NCBI GenBank assembly: GCA_018433765.1
Contig: JAHDQO010000013.1
Location: 248,001-312,000, forward strand
DNA from: Tissierellales bacterium
GTDB lineage: Bacteria; Bacillota; Clostridia; Tissierellales; Sedimentibacteraceae
DNA length: 64,000 bases
Reading direction: 5' to 3'
Shown: positions 9,377-19,767 of the stretch, one piece after another
Layout: every line of letters starts with the position of its first letter
Position numbering within the stretch: position 1 is the stretch's first letter
Program-made: the position numbers and the translations under genes
Notes under the pieces: generated by a model
Told to the model about the DNA's origin: nothing
The model's input: only the letters and a program-made list of their open reading frames with translations
Database searches by the model: none

Positions 9377-9399
9377 AAGGAGAAGACAATGTAATAATG
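9377..9399 (+). promoter_or_regulatory. Start-stop mini-ORF (ATG-TAA) at the ribosome site of the t6A synthase gene
   Basis: AAGGAG (9377-9382) stands 6 bases before ATGTAA (9389-9394) but 14 bases before the annotated ATG at 9397. The favoured spacing therefore points to a start codon followed at once by a stop, with the true start 2 bases after that stop. Ribosomes could stall on or re-initiate from this start-stop. Confidence 0.5.
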
Positions 9400-10446
9400 G
9401 ACACTAAAATTGTAAAAGTTGACCCTAATAATATAGATATGAATATAATAAAAGAAGCGGCTAAAATAATAAATAATGGAGGAACCGTTGCTTTTCCTAC
9501 AGAAACTGTTTATGGAATAGGAGCAGATGCTCTTAATGTAAATGCTGTAAGAAAGATATTTGAAGCTAAAGGAAGACCTCAGGATAATCCATTAATAGTT
9601 CATATAGCTGAAATAAAACAACTTGAAAATCTAGTTGAAGATATACCAAAAGAAGCAGAGAATTTAGCAAGAAGATATTGGCCTGGGCCTCTTACGATAA
9701 TATTTAATAAAAAGGAAATAATACCTAATAAAATAACTGCCGGACTTGAAACTGTTGGAATTAGATTTCCTAAAAATAGTATAGCATTGGCACTGATTAA
9801 AGAAAGCGGTAAGCCAATAGCAGCTCCAAGTGCAAATTTATCAGGTAAACCAAGTACAACTCATGCATCTCATGTTATTGAGGATTTAATGGGTAAAGTA
9901 GATATGATTATAGATGGAGGTTCTTCAGCAATAGGTGTTGAATCAACTGTAGTTGATGTGATTAGTAAACCACCTATGATTTTAAGACCGGGAGGACTAA
10001 CAATTGAAGAATTGTTAAAAGTTTTTGATTCAGTAGTTTATGATCCAGCAATAGAATCAAGAGACAAAAACTTAATACCAAAGTCACCCGGACAAAAATA
10101 TAGACATTATTCTCCAAAAGCAGAAGTGGAGGTTTATAAAGGCGAAATAAATAATATTGTTAATAATATTAAGAAGAAATGTAAAGATTATATTGCTTTA
10201 AATAGAAAAGTTGGTATAATAGCCACAGAACAAACAAAACATTTATATGGAGAAGGAATTATAATAAATGCGGGTGATAGAACAAATTTATTGTCAATTT
10301 CGTCTAATTTATTTAGTGTATTAAGACAGTTTGATAAAATAGGAGTAGACATAATACTAGCAGAATCAGTAGAAGAACAAGGAATTGGAAAAGCAATTAT
10401 GAACAGACTTGAAAAAGCAGCAAGCAGAATCATAGAAAACAATTGA
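9397..10446 (+). CDS. tsaC: L-threonylcarbamoyladenylate synthase (Sua5/YwlC)
   Basis: Makes threonylcarbamoyl-AMP from threonine, bicarbonate and ATP for the t6A37 modification of ANN-decoding tRNAs. At 349 residues this is the long Sua5 form: the TsaC/YrdC domain at residues about 10-200 (AFPTETVYGIGADALN, KGRPQDNPLIVHI, GPLTIIF, SANLSGKPSTTHASHV) and a C-terminal Sua5 domain. It precedes the arginine phosphatase and rpiB, the conserved ywlC-ywlE-ywlF order of Bacillus. The ribosome site is oddly distant because of a start-stop codon pair between them. Confidence 0.94.
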   Translation: MDTKIVKVDPNNIDMNIIKEAAKIINNGGTVAFPTETVYGIGADALNVNAVRKIFEAKGRPQDNPLIVHIAEIKQLENLVEDIPKEAENLARRYWPGPLTIIFNKKEIIPNKITAGLETVGIRFPKNSIALALIKESGKPIAAPSANLSGKPSTTHASHVIEDLMGKVDMIIDGGSSAIGVESTVVDVISKPPMILRPGGLTIEELLKVFDSVVYDPAIESRDKNLIPKSPGQKYRHYSPKAEVEVYKGEINNIVNNIKKKCKDYIALNRKVGIIATEQTKHLYGEGIIINAGDRTNLLSISSNLFSVLRQFDKIGVDIILAESVEEQGIGKAIMNRLEKAASRIIENN

Positions 10447-10482
10447 TAATTAACTATCAACTATATAAGCGGGGTGGATTTA

Positions 10483-10956
10483 GTGAAGATACTTTTTGTA
10501 TGCACGGGTAATACTTGCAGAAGCAGTATGGCTGAAGGAATATTTAAGAAGATGTTAAAAGAAATGGGAAGTAAATATGAGGACATACAAGTGATATCGG
10601 CAGGTATTAGTGCAGTAAATGGTTCTCCTTCATCTGAATTTGCACTTAAAGCACTCTTGGAACAAGATGTGGATATTTCTGAACACAGTGCAACACAGTT
10701 ATCTGCTAAAATGGTTGATGAAGCTGATTTGATACTTACTATGACTGTTGCTCATAAAAACATGATTCTATCTATTATTCCTGAAGCTAAAGAAAAAACA
10801 TATACTTTAAAGGAGTATTCGGTAGGCGATGTAAATTTACAAGATAATCTTAATATATCTGATCCTTATGGAATGCCGTACAGCAGATATAAAGAATGTG
10901 CAAAAGAAATATCTGATTCTCTGGAAAAAATAGTAAATAAAATTCAAAACGACTAA
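10483..10956 (+). CDS. Protein arginine phosphatase (YwlE-like low-molecular-weight phosphatase)
   Basis: Small cytoplasmic phosphatase of about 157 residues. The P-loop reads CTGNTCRSS, fitting CX5R with threonine before the second cysteine; in Bacillus YwlE this threonine gives specificity for phosphoarginine, where tyrosine phosphatases usually carry isoleucine. The general-acid aspartate is in ISDPYGMPY near the C-terminus. It should reverse McsB-type arginine phosphorylation, though no mcsB is in the window. An in-frame GTG at 10474 overlaps the ribosome site GGGGTGG; GTG 10483 gives normal spacing. Placed between the t6A synthase and rpiB as in Bacillus. Confidence 0.88.
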   Translation: MKILFVCTGNTCRSSMAEGIFKKMLKEMGSKYEDIQVISAGISAVNGSPSSEFALKALLEQDVDISEHSATQLSAKMVDEADLILTMTVAHKNMILSIIPEAKEKTYTLKEYSVGDVNLQDNLNISDPYGMPYSRYKECAKEISDSLEKIVNKIQND

Positions 10957-10969
10957 GACTTAATAAATT

Positions 10970-11113
10970 TAAAATTAGAAATGCAAAATGCAAAATTAAT
11001 GGATGTTTTACTACGTAAAACAATATTAAATAAATTAAAAATTTTCATAAGAAAATTTATACCATGTTATTAGTTATTCGTTACTCATTACTCGTTTAAA
11101 AAGTGCTAAGCAC
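10970..11113. repeat. Heptamer-arm hairpin element (AACGAGT type) before rpiB
   Basis: A 5' arm with AAATGCA units (10975-10996) is followed by hairpin GTTTTACTACGTAAAAC (11005-11021) and hairpin AAATTTTCATAAGAAAATTT (11039-11058). The 3' arm of TTACTCGTT-like heptamers spans 11062-11098, then the small hairpin GTGCTAAGCAC (11103-11113) and the tag AATTCA. Unlike the other copies its two arms use different heptamers, so they no longer pair. Confidence 0.65.
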
Positions 11114-11136
11114 AATTCAATATTTGGAGGATTTTT

Positions 11137-11577
11137 ATGAAAATAGTAATTGCATCAGATCACGGTGGATTTGATTTGAAAGAAATAATTAAGGATAGTT
11201 TAATAAAAAAGGGTTATAATGTAGTAGATTTGGGAACTAATAGTATTGAATCTGTTGATTATCCTGATTATGGATGCAAGGCAGCTCAAATGGTTGCGAG
11301 CAAAGAAGCCGATAAAGGTATTGTTGTATGTGGAACAGGTATAGGAATATCTATATCAGCTAATAAAGTTAAAGGAATAAGATGTGCTCTTTGTTCAGAT
11401 GTATACTCTGCAAAAATGGCTAGAGCTCATAATGATTCTAATATGCTTGCGCTTGGAGGTAGAGTTGTTGGAAGAGATTTAGCCTTAGAAATAGTTAATG
11501 CTTGGTTAACTGGAGAATTTGAAGGCGGCAGACATGAAAGAAGAGTAAATAAAATGATGAAAATAGAAGAACTGTAG
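11137..11577 (+). CDS. rpiB: Ribose-5-phosphate isomerase B
   Basis: Interconverts ribose-5-phosphate and ribulose-5-phosphate in the pentose phosphate pathway. The protein has 146 residues, the usual RpiB length. Seen: MKIVIASDHGGFDLKE with the catalytic-site DHGG, VVCGTGIGISISANK with the active cysteine, and the ARAHNDSNMLALGGR phosphate-binding segment. ATG preceded by TTGGAGG. It lies in the ywlC-ywlE-ywlF neighbourhood, separated from the phosphatase by a repeat element. Confidence 0.96.
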   Translation: MKIVIASDHGGFDLKEIIKDSLIKKGYNVVDLGTNSIESVDYPDYGCKAAQMVASKEADKGIVVCGTGIGISISANKVKGIRCALCSDVYSAKMARAHNDSNMLALGGRVVGRDLALEIVNAWLTGEFEGGRHERRVNKMMKIEEL

Positions 11578-11645
11578 TTTGAATGAACATGTTACGAATT
11601 ATTCGTTAATAGAAAAATAGATATAGAAAAGAGTGAGAAAACGAA

Positions 11646-12671
11646 ATGAATAGTTATTATGTAGCATTTTTTTCAGCATTGGTTATTTCGTTTATATTAA
11701 CACCAATAGTTAGAAAACTTGCTATCAGAGTAGGTGCATATGATATACCTAAAGATGAGAGAAGAGTACATAGTAAGCCCATGCCGTATTTAGGCGGGTT
11801 AGCTATCTATATATCAACAATAGCATGCTTGACAGTATTTATGCCTTTAACTAAGACTAATATTTGTATAATCATAGGTAGTACAATCATAGTCTTAATG
11901 GGATTATTAGATGATATGAAAGATATATCACCAAAATTGAAACTTGCTGCACAAATAATTGCTGCATCTATAGCTGTATATGGTGGTGTAAGAATACATT
12001 TTATTACTAACCCATTAACAGCTTCTGGTATAAGTTATTTGCAAAATTTAGCAATACCAATAACAATATTTTGGATAGTTGGTATAACTAATACAATAAA
12101 TCTTATAGATGGACTTGATGGACTTGCTTCAGGTGTTGCAACAATTGCTGCTGCTACACTTTTGTTTGCTTCTGCACTTAAGGGTTATACATTTATAATA
12201 CCGCAATATGCTATAATTGCAGGTGCATCTTTAGGTTTTTTACCATTTAATTTTAATCCTGCAAAGATATTTATGGGTGATACTGGAGCTTTATTTTTAG
12301 GTTATATGCTTGCTGTTACATCTGTTTTAGGAATGATGAAAAGTGTTGCAGTTGTTGCTTTAGCTATACCTATACTAGCATTAGGACTGCCAATATTTGA
12401 TACAGCATTTGCAATATTTAGAAGGTTAATAAATAAGAAGCCTATTATGCAAGCAGATAAAGGACATTTGCATCATAGACTTTTGGAAAAAGGTTTAAGC
12501 CAAAAACAAACCGTCCTTGTACTATACTTTATTAGTATGATGTTAGGAATAACAGCAGTGTTTATAGCTGATTCAGAACCAAATACAGGTACAGTTGTAA
12601 TTGGAATAGTAACAGTAGCAGTTTTATATTCAGCAAGTAAAATTGGTCTTTTAGGTAAAAAACAAAACTAA
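11646..12671 (+). CDS. tagO: Undecaprenyl-phosphate GlcNAc-1-phosphate transferase (TagO/WecA family)
   Basis: Starts assembly of teichoic acid or other surface glycan by moving GlcNAc-1-phosphate from UDP-GlcNAc onto undecaprenyl phosphate. Seen: 341 residues with about ten membrane segments, the magnesium-site motifs LGLLDDMKD-like (MGLLDDMKDISPK) and NLIDGLDGLASG, the FMGDTGALFLGY loop, and the histidine-rich DKGHLHHRLLEKG loop that separates this family from MraY. Start ATG at 11646; the upstream GAGTGAGAAAACG is a modest ribosome site. The UDP-GlcNAc 2-epimerase gene follows after a repeat block, which supports a role in surface polymer synthesis. Confidence 0.9.
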   Translation: MNSYYVAFFSALVISFILTPIVRKLAIRVGAYDIPKDERRVHSKPMPYLGGLAIYISTIACLTVFMPLTKTNICIIIGSTIIVLMGLLDDMKDISPKLKLAAQIIAASIAVYGGVRIHFITNPLTASGISYLQNLAIPITIFWIVGITNTINLIDGLDGLASGVATIAAATLLFASALKGYTFIIPQYAIIAGASLGFLPFNFNPAKIFMGDTGALFLGYMLAVTSVLGMMKSVAVVALAIPILALGLPIFDTAFAIFRRLINKKPIMQADKGHLHHRLLEKGLSQKQTVLVLYFISMMLGITAVFIADSEPNTGTVVIGIVTVAVLYSASKIGLLGKKQN

Positions 12672-12681
12672 CAAAAAAAGA

Positions 12682-12965
12682 GAAACTAGTAACTTGGTGG
12701 TTTTACTACGTAAAACAATTTAAACGAGTAACGAAAAATGAGTAACGAGTAACATGGTAGCTTTACTACCGTAAAACTTAAAACTAAAATAATTAAATAA
12801 ATTTTTAGAAAAATTTAAACCTTGTTCCTAGTTATTCGTTTCTCATTACTCATTTAAAAGATTTACGAAGTATGAGTAAATTAACCATAACTCTTAGTTC
12901 TTAACTTTTAACTTAAAAAAAGTGTGAAGCACAATTCAGTGTTATTCCGTGTGTTTCGGTGGTTA
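12682..12965. repeat. Composite heptamer-arm element between tagO and the epimerase gene
   Basis: This 280-base gene-free stretch is filled by the repeat family. In order: a short arm with hairpin GTTTTACTACGTAAAAC (12700-12716); a 5' arm of AACGAGT/AATGAGT heptamers (12721-12755); hairpin GCTTTACTACCGTAAAAC (12760-12777); hairpin AAATTTTTAGAAAAATTT (12799-12816); and a complementary 3' arm of GTTATTC/CATTACTC units (12820-12856). Then comes the tail module: TTTACGAAGTATGAGTAAA hairpin, AACTTTT arm, GTGTGAAGCAC hairpin with CAATTCAGTGT, and a CCGTGTGTTTC arm ending in GGTGGTTAAT. Confidence 0.75.
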
Positions 12966-12998
12966 ATTATCAACTAATAAAGAGATTGGAGTAAAAAG

Positions 12999-14111
12999 AT
13001 GAAAAAGACTAAGGTGCTTTCAGTTTTTGGAACGAGACCTGAAGCTGTAAAGATGGCCCCTATTGTAAAAGAGATGGAAAAACATGAAGATATATGTCAT
13101 AAAGTTTGTGTTACTGCACAGCATAGAGATATGTTAGATCAAGTATTAAATTTATTTGATATAACACCAGACTTTGATTTGAATATTTTTCAACATGGTC
13201 AAACTCTTACTCAAATAACTAATAGATCTATATCAGGATTAGAAAATATCATAAAAGAATTCAAGCCGGATGTCGTATTAGTTCAGGGGGACACTACTAC
13301 AGTTTTCTCAGCGGCTCTTGCGGGCTTTTATCATAAAGTAAAGATAGGACATGTTGAAGCAGGGCTAAGGAGTGGAAATCTATATTCGCCTTATCCTGAG
13401 GAAGCAAATAGAAAATTAACAGGAGTCTTAGCTGATTATCATTTTGCACCTACAGAAAAAGCAAGACAAAATTTGTTAAAAGAAGGTTATGACGATAACA
13501 AAATATACGTAACAGGCAATACTGTAATAGATGCTTTACTTACAGTAGTTGATAATAATTATAAATTTGAAAATTACGAACTTAATAAAATTGATTTTAA
13601 GAAAAAAGTTATACTTCTAACATCTCATAGAAGAGAAAACATAGGAAATCCAATGGAAAATATATTTAGTGCTGTTAAAAAGATAGTGCAAGATAATAAA
13701 GATGTAGAAGTAGTTTATCCTATGCATTTAAATCCTAAAGTTAGAGAAATAGCTAATAAGATACTAGGCAATATGGATAGGGTTTATCTAATAGAACCTT
13801 TGGACTATCTACCAATTGTTAACTTAATGTCAAAATGCTATTTAGTAGTAACTGATTCAGGAGGCATACAAGAGGAAGCACCATCTTTAGGGAAGCCTGT
13901 AATTGTTGTTAGAAAAGAAACAGAAAGACCTGAGGGAATTGAGGCGGGTACAGCTATGCTAGGTGGTATAGATGAAAATAAAATATATGATTATTTAAAT
14001 ATTCTTATTAATGACGAAGAACAGTACAAGAAGATGTCAAATGCTGTAAATCCTTATGGAGATGGTAAAGCAGCAGAGAAAATAGTCAATATAATAAGAG
14101 AGGATAATTGA
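12999..14111 (+). CDS. wecB: UDP-N-acetylglucosamine 2-epimerase (non-hydrolysing)
   Basis: Interconverts UDP-GlcNAc and UDP-ManNAc for surface polymer or teichoic-acid linkage synthesis (MnaA in Bacillus). The 370-residue protein shows FGTRPEAVKMAPIV at the N-terminus, TAQHRDMLDQVL, VQGDTTTVFSAALAGFYHKVKIGHVEAGLRSGN, TSHRRENIG and VTDSGGIQEEAPSLGKPVIVVR, all hallmarks of the GT-B epimerase fold. No signal or membrane segment. ATG preceded by TTGGAG. Functionally paired with the transferase upstream. Confidence 0.95.
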   Translation: MKKTKVLSVFGTRPEAVKMAPIVKEMEKHEDICHKVCVTAQHRDMLDQVLNLFDITPDFDLNIFQHGQTLTQITNRSISGLENIIKEFKPDVVLVQGDTTTVFSAALAGFYHKVKIGHVEAGLRSGNLYSPYPEEANRKLTGVLADYHFAPTEKARQNLLKEGYDDNKIYVTGNTVIDALLTVVDNNYKFENYELNKIDFKKKVILLTSHRRENIGNPMENIFSAVKKIVQDNKDVEVVYPMHLNPKVREIANKILGNMDRVYLIEPLDYLPIVNLMSKCYLVVTDSGGIQEEAPSLGKPVIVVRKETERPEGIEAGTAMLGGIDENKIYDYLNILINDEEQYKKMSNAVNPYGDGKAAEKIVNIIREDN

Positions 14112-14580
14112 TTAACAGAAACAAAAAATTATTGAAATATAACTTAATATGTGATATTATGAATAATACATTTTCTTTAATATAATAATGACAATATTGA
14201 AAAGTGCAGTTCATGATAAAATTTTTGAGCTATTAGCAAGTTTTTGTTATTGGCTCTTTTTATAATAAAAATTTAAATAATTATTTTTTTATATAGAATA
14301 TGTTAAAAAAATAACAACCATTATTTATCTTTAATATCTAATTATAATCACAAATAAAATAAAATTCTATTAATGTATATATAAAAATTTTTAAGTGTAT
14401 GAATAATAGTCACAAATATATATTAAGCTTTTTAATAATCAAACATGCAACGTTTTCAATATTATACACAATAAATTATTAAACATAAAATTGTTGTAAT
14501 AGAAATTAATATAATATATAATTATGGCGTATGTAATAATTACAAAAAAAATAGATTTATAATTAATGGAATGATTAGAT
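14112..14580. other. Long AT-rich region before the atp operon, with a weak terminator
   Basis: About 470 bases without a gene. Near 14228-14264 GAGCTATTAGC faces GTTATTGGCTC and is followed by TTTTT, a plausible imperfect terminator for the epimerase gene. The last 100 bases are rich in TATAAT-like words (around 14505-14520) and must hold the atp promoter, but no single -35/-10 pair is convincing. No ORF of note. Confidence 0.45.
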
Positions 14581-14805
14581 TTGTCTAATAAAAAAATTAA
14601 TATATTGGAAAATTTAGCATTAATAACTCAAATAGGCTTAATAATGATAATACCAATTATACTATCATTACATATAGGAAAGTTTCTTGATGATAGACTT
14701 GGAACAGGGAATATTTTTCTTTTTATATTCATTATAATTGGAGTTTGTGCATCGTTTATTAATTTGTATAAGGTAGCTATTAGAGGTTATAATAAAAGGA
14801 AGTGA
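14581..14805 (+). CDS. AtpZ-like ATP synthase accessory membrane protein
   Basis: First gene of the atp operon: a 74-residue protein with two hydrophobic segments (LITQIGLIMIIPIILSLHIG and IFLFIFIIIGVCASFINLY) separated by GKFLDDRLGTGN, the typical AtpZ/AtpI-like hairpin layout. Family members help FO assembly and have been linked to magnesium or calcium uptake. The start is TTG at 14581 with only a weak ribosome site. Its stop overlaps an in-frame GTG of the next gene. Confidence 0.75.
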   Translation: MSNKKINILENLALITQIGLIMIIPIILSLHIGKFLDDRLGTGNIFLFIFIIIGVCASFINLYKVAIRGYNKRK

Positions 14806-14810
14806 AATAT

Positions 14811-15218
14811 TTGAAAGAAACTGCCAAACTTCAAATTAAGATTATTAAAATTGACTTAATAATACTTAGTGTTTTAATAATTATTTCATTTGTCTTTTTA
14901 GAAAATCCTTTGATTTGGGCAAAGGGATATATTTTTGGAGGATTAATAGGTATATTAAATTTTATGCTACTTGCTAAAACTATGGAAAAATCGGTAACTA
15001 TGCATCCAGCAAAAGCTAGATCGTATGCATCAGTTCATTACTTTATTAGATATGCAATAGTTGGAGTAGTTATTATCATTGCTTTAAAAGCTGATTATCT
15101 TAATGCATTAGCAGTTATAATCGGGCTTTTATTAATAAAATTTATTATTCTCTTCACAAACTTATTTAACAATAAGGAGTATTACAAAAGAATTTTCAAA
15201 AGAAAGGGGGAGAGATAA
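14811..15218 (+). CDS. atpI: ATP synthase subunit I
   Basis: Small membrane protein with four hydrophobic segments; subunit I acts as a chaperone for c-ring assembly and has been studied for sodium-type F-ATPases. TTG 14811 is preferred because AAAGGA (14795-14800) then has usable spacing, whereas GTG 14802, which overlaps the previous stop, sits almost on top of it. The 3' end overlaps the start of the subunit a gene by 1 base. Assignment rests on size, topology and position. Confidence 0.72.
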   Translation: MKETAKLQIKIIKIDLIILSVLIIISFVFLENPLIWAKGYIFGGLIGILNFMLLAKTMEKSVTMHPAKARSYASVHYFIRYAIVGVVIIIALKADYLNALAVIIGLLLIKFIILFTNLFNNKEYYKRIFKRKGER

Positions 15219-15937
15219 TGGATGGTGGATTTGGTCCTAGAATAGTTTTTGAAATTGGTAAAGGAGTACTTGAAAATCCTATACAAATTACTGAAACTAT
15301 TACTGTTACGTGGTTTATAATGGCAGTGCTTGTAATTTTATCTATAATTTTTACAAGAAATTTAGAGAAAATCCCCAATAAGATTCAAAATGTTATTGAG
15401 TTAATAGTAGATACTATTAATGGATTAACAAAGCAAACTATGGGTGAAGACAAGTTAAGTTTTGCACCTTATATAGGTACACTAATGATTTTTCTTGCCA
15501 TAGCTAATCTTATAGGCTTACTCGGCTTACGACCACCAACAGCAGATGTAAATACTACAATGGCTTTAGCCATGATAACATTTACTTTAATTCATGTAAA
15601 TGGTACAAGAAGGAAAGGTATAGGTAAATACCTTAAAGGTTTTACTGAACCAATGATATTAATGACACCTATAAATCTTATTGGAGAGATTGCAACGCCA
15701 ATATCATTAGGTTTCCGTCTTTTTGGTAATATTGTAGGCGGTATGATCATTATGAATCTTGTATATTCTGCACTTGCAGGGTTAAGCACAATGATTTTAG
15801 GTGCATCGGCTCCACCAATATTCCAAACATTTATCCCATCGCTATTACATGGATATTTTGATGTATTTGCCGGAGTGCTTCAGTCATTTATATTTGCAAT
15901 GTTAACGATGGTAAATGTATCAATGGCAATGGATTAA
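15218..15937 (+). CDS. atpB: ATP synthase FO subunit a
   Basis: Stator half-channel subunit, 239 residues. Seen: the conserved helix-5 region ANLIGLLGLRPPTADVNTTMALA and GEIATPISLGFRLFGNIVGGMII with the essential arginine (FRLFGN), and the C-terminal helix ending SFIFAMLTMVNVSMAMD. The ATG overlaps the stop of atpI by one base, indicating translational coupling. The partner rotor subunits downstream carry sodium ligands, so this channel probably conducts sodium. Confidence 0.93.
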   Translation: MDGGFGPRIVFEIGKGVLENPIQITETITVTWFIMAVLVILSIIFTRNLEKIPNKIQNVIELIVDTINGLTKQTMGEDKLSFAPYIGTLMIFLAIANLIGLLGLRPPTADVNTTMALAMITFTLIHVNGTRRKGIGKYLKGFTEPMILMTPINLIGEIATPISLGFRLFGNIVGGMIIMNLVYSALAGLSTMILGASAPPIFQTFIPSLLHGYFDVFAGVLQSFIFAMLTMVNVSMAMD

Positions 15938-16917
<980 letters not shown>

Positions 16918-16989
16918 GAATAAAGCTATTAGTAGTTAATACTAACTAGTCTGTATAATAAATAGAAACCAAAAGAAGGAGGCAGTTAG

Positions 16990-17499
16990 ATGCTCAGAGC
17001 CGGATTGGTACAGCTTGACTGGACTTTTGTATTTCAGATAATAAATACAATTATTTTATATCTTTTATTAAGACATTTTTTATTTGTACCTGTTACGAAA
17101 TTTATGGCAAATAGAAAAAAAGGTATAGAAGACTCTTTAAAATTAGCTGAGAGAAAGAATTCAGAAGCTGATGGATATAAAAATGAATATTTTGCAAAAC
17201 TGCAAACTGCCGAAAATGAAGGAAACAATATTATAAAGCAAGCTACTAAAAACGCAGATGCAAAAGCTGATATTCTAATCAAAGAGGCTAAAGAAGAGGT
17301 TTCACAACTCAAAGAGAAAGCTTTAAAAGATATAGAATCAGAAAGAAAAAAGGCAGTAAACGAAATAAAGGACGAAATTTCATCAATTGCTATTCTGGCA
17401 GCTTCTAAAGTACTTGAAACAGAAATTGACAAGAGCAAAAACAAACAAATAGTTGATAAATTTATTAAAGAGGTAGGGGAAGAGAAATGGCAGAATTAG
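16990..17499 (+). CDS. atpF: ATP synthase FO subunit b
   Basis: Peripheral stalk subunit, 169 residues: a single N-terminal membrane helix (WTFVFQIINTIILYLLLRHFLF) followed by a long charged coiled coil. The segment PVTKFMANRKKGIEDSL is typical. ATG with GAAGGAGG. Overlaps the delta gene by 13 bases, so the two are translationally coupled. Confidence 0.92.
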   Translation: MLRAGLVQLDWTFVFQIINTIILYLLLRHFLFVPVTKFMANRKKGIEDSLKLAERKNSEADGYKNEYFAKLQTAENEGNNIIKQATKNADAKADILIKEAKEEVSQLKEKALKDIESERKKAVNEIKDEISSIAILAASKVLETEIDKSKNKQIVDKFIKEVGEEKWQN

Positions 17500-18029
17500 T
17501 TTCTAGGACTTATTCCCAAGCCTTATTTGAAGTTGCATTAGAAAACAATAAATTTGATGAATATAACGAAGAATTAAAATTTATAGTATCTATATGTAAA
17601 GAGCAGCCTGAATTTTACGAGATACTTAAAACACCCAAAATTAATATTTCTGAGAAGAAAAAAATAATAGATGAAATATTTAAAGAAAAAATTAGTCAAG
17701 AGTTAATTAATTTTATAAAGATTATTCTTGATAAAAGAAGAGTTAAAAACCTATTTTCAATATCTAAAGAATTTGAAGAAATGGTATATGAGCACAAAGG
17801 AATAGTTAAAGCAAAAGCTATTACAACTATACCTTTAGGCAAAAGAGAAATCGAAAAACTCCAAAAAAAATTAAGCGAAATTACTAATAAAACTGTCATT
17901 TTAGAAAATGAAATAGATAAGAGCTTAATCGGTGGAGTTATGATTAAACTTGGCGATAAAGTAATTGATGGAACAATAAAAGGAAAACTAGAACAGCTAG
18001 AAAATAGTTTAACTCAAATAATAGTGTAG
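17487..18029 (+). CDS. atpH: ATP synthase F1 subunit delta
   Basis: Links the F1 head to the b stalk. The 180-residue protein shows the N-terminal [18 protein letters not shown], the middle [20 protein letters not shown] and the conserved end [26 protein letters not shown]. Starts within the end of atpF, using GGGGAAGAG as ribosome site; followed 19 bases later by atpA. Confidence 0.93.
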   Translation: MAELVSRTYSQALFEVALENNKFDEYNEELKFIVSICKEQPEFYEILKTPKINISEKKKIIDEIFKEKISQELINFIKIILDKRRVKNLFSISKEFEEMVYEHKGIVKAKAITTIPLGKREIEKLQKKLSEITNKTVILENEIDKSLIGGVMIKLGDKVIDGTIKGKLEQLENSLTQIIV

Positions 18030-18048
18030 GTATAGAGGTGAAAAAGCT

Positions 18049-19554
18049 ATGAATCTAAGACCAGAAGAAATAAGTTCAATAATTAAAGAACAGATAAAAA
18101 AATATGAAACAAAGTTAGATACTGTAGATATCGGAACAGTAATTCAGGTTGGAGACGGTATTGCCAGAATTCATGGTCTTGAAAGTTGTATGGCTGGGGA
18201 ACTTCTTGATTTTGGAAACAATACATATGGTATGGCGCTTAACCTTGAAGAAGATAATGTTGGTTGTGTTTTACTTGGTAACGATGAAGGAATTAAAGAG
18301 GGTGACACAGTTAAAAGGACTAAGAGAATAGTTGAAGTTCCTGTTGGAGATGCTATGATAGGTAGAGTTGTAAACTCTCTTGGGCAGCCAATAGATGGGA
18401 AAGGACCTATTAACTCTGAAAAATTTAGACCAATAGAACAAAAGGCATCTGGTGTTATTGCAAGAAAATCTGTAACTGTACCTTTACAAACAGGTATAAA
18501 AGCTATAGATTCTATGATTCCTATAGGTAGAGGTCAAAGAGAACTTATAATCGGAGACAGAGAAACAGGAAAAACAGCTATAGCAACAGACACAATACTA
18601 AATCAAAAAGGAAAAGATGTAATTTGTATATATGTAGCAATAGGACAGAAGAAATCAACTGTTGCAAAAATTGTTGAAACATTTGAGCAAAATGGAGCAA
18701 TGGACTATACAATAATTGTATCAGCTTCAGCAAGTGAATCAGCTCCTTTACAATATATCGCTCCATATGCTGGTGCAGCAATTGGTGAAGAATATATGTA
18801 TAATGGAAAAGATGTACTCATTATATATGATGACTTGTCTAAACATGCTGTTGCATATCGTGCTATGTCACTATTACTTCGTAGACCACCTGGACGTGAA
18901 GCATATCCTGGAGACGTATTTTATTTGCATTCAAGATTACTTGAACGTGCAGCTAGACTAGATGAAGCATATGGTGGAGGCTCTATGACAGCACTTCCAA
19001 TTATAGAAACTCAAGCAGGCGATATTTCTGCATATATACCAACTAATGTTATATCAATAACAGATGGTCAGATATTCCTTGAGACAGAATTATTCAATGC
19101 AGGACAAAGACCAGCAATCAATGCTGGACTATCAGTTTCTCGTGTTGGTGGTTCTGCACAAATAAAAGCTATGAAAAAACAAGCAGGTATGCTTAAACTA
19201 GAATTAGCACAATATAGAGAACTTGCTGCTTTTGCACAATTTGGTTCAGAACTTGATCAGGAAACAAGAAATACATTATCACATGGTGAAAAATTGATGG
19301 AAATAACTAAACAACCACAATATAAGCCAATGAAAGTTGAAAATCAGGTAATGATTATATATGCAGCAAATAATAAATATCTTTCAGATGTACCAGTTGA
19401 AAAGGTTAAGCAGTTTGAAAGTGAATTCTTGAATTTTATGGAAATAAACTATCCTGAAATAGGATATACTATTAAACAAAGCGGTCAGTTATCAGACGAA
19501 ACTAAAGAAAAATTAAACAAAGCATTAGAAGAGTTTAAAAAGAACTTCAAGTAA
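18049..19554 (+). CDS. atpA: ATP synthase F1 subunit alpha
   Basis: Non-catalytic nucleotide-binding subunit of the F1 hexamer, 501 residues. Seen: [20 protein letters not shown] in the crown, Walker [38 protein letters not shown] and the tail [11 protein letters not shown] with GAGGTG upstream. A 213-base gap containing a repeat element follows before atpG, the only sizeable gap within the F1 genes. Confidence 0.97.
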   Translation: MNLRPEEISSIIKEQIKKYETKLDTVDIGTVIQVGDGIARIHGLESCMAGELLDFGNNTYGMALNLEEDNVGCVLLGNDEGIKEGDTVKRTKRIVEVPVGDAMIGRVVNSLGQPIDGKGPINSEKFRPIEQKASGVIARKSVTVPLQTGIKAIDSMIPIGRGQRELIIGDRETGKTAIATDTILNQKGKDVICIYVAIGQKKSTVAKIVETFEQNGAMDYTIIVSASASESAPLQYIAPYAGAAIGEEYMYNGKDVLIIYDDLSKHAVAYRAMSLLLRRPPGREAYPGDVFYLHSRLLERAARLDEAYGGGSMTALPIIETQAGDISAYIPTNVISITDGQIFLETELFNAGQRPAINAGLSVSRVGGSAQIKAMKKQAGMLKLELAQYRELAAFAQFGSELDQETRNTLSHGEKLMEITKQPQYKPMKVENQVMIIYAANNKYLSDVPVEKVKQFESEFLNFMEINYPEIGYTIKQSGQLSDETKEKLNKALEEFKKNFK

Positions 19555-19740
19555 GATAAAAGATAAAAGGTGAAAAGTTAATCACTCTGTGTAAGCGATA
19601 AACACCAAATTAAAATTTGGTTTTTCTGCTTAAATTATGGTTTATTTACTCATAAAATTCGTAAATATTTTCGTTAGAAAACTATCCATAACTATTAACT
19701 TTCAACTTTAAACTATTAACTTGACAGAATGAGCTAGACA
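19555..19740. repeat. Heptamer-arm element inside the atp operon
   Basis: Between atpA and atpG: a 5' arm GATAAAAGATAAAAGGTG (19556-19573), a core with hairpin CCAAATTAAAATTTGG (19605-19620), the inverted tag TTTACTCATAAAATTCGTAAA (written here in reverse orientation to the 37.8-kb copies), and a 3' arm of AACTATTAACTTTCAACT units (19690-19722). It is co-transcribed with the operon and could set stability or relative expression of the two mRNA halves. Confidence 0.6.
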
Positions 19741-19767
19741 GTATAAGAGATTGTAGGAGGTGATAAC

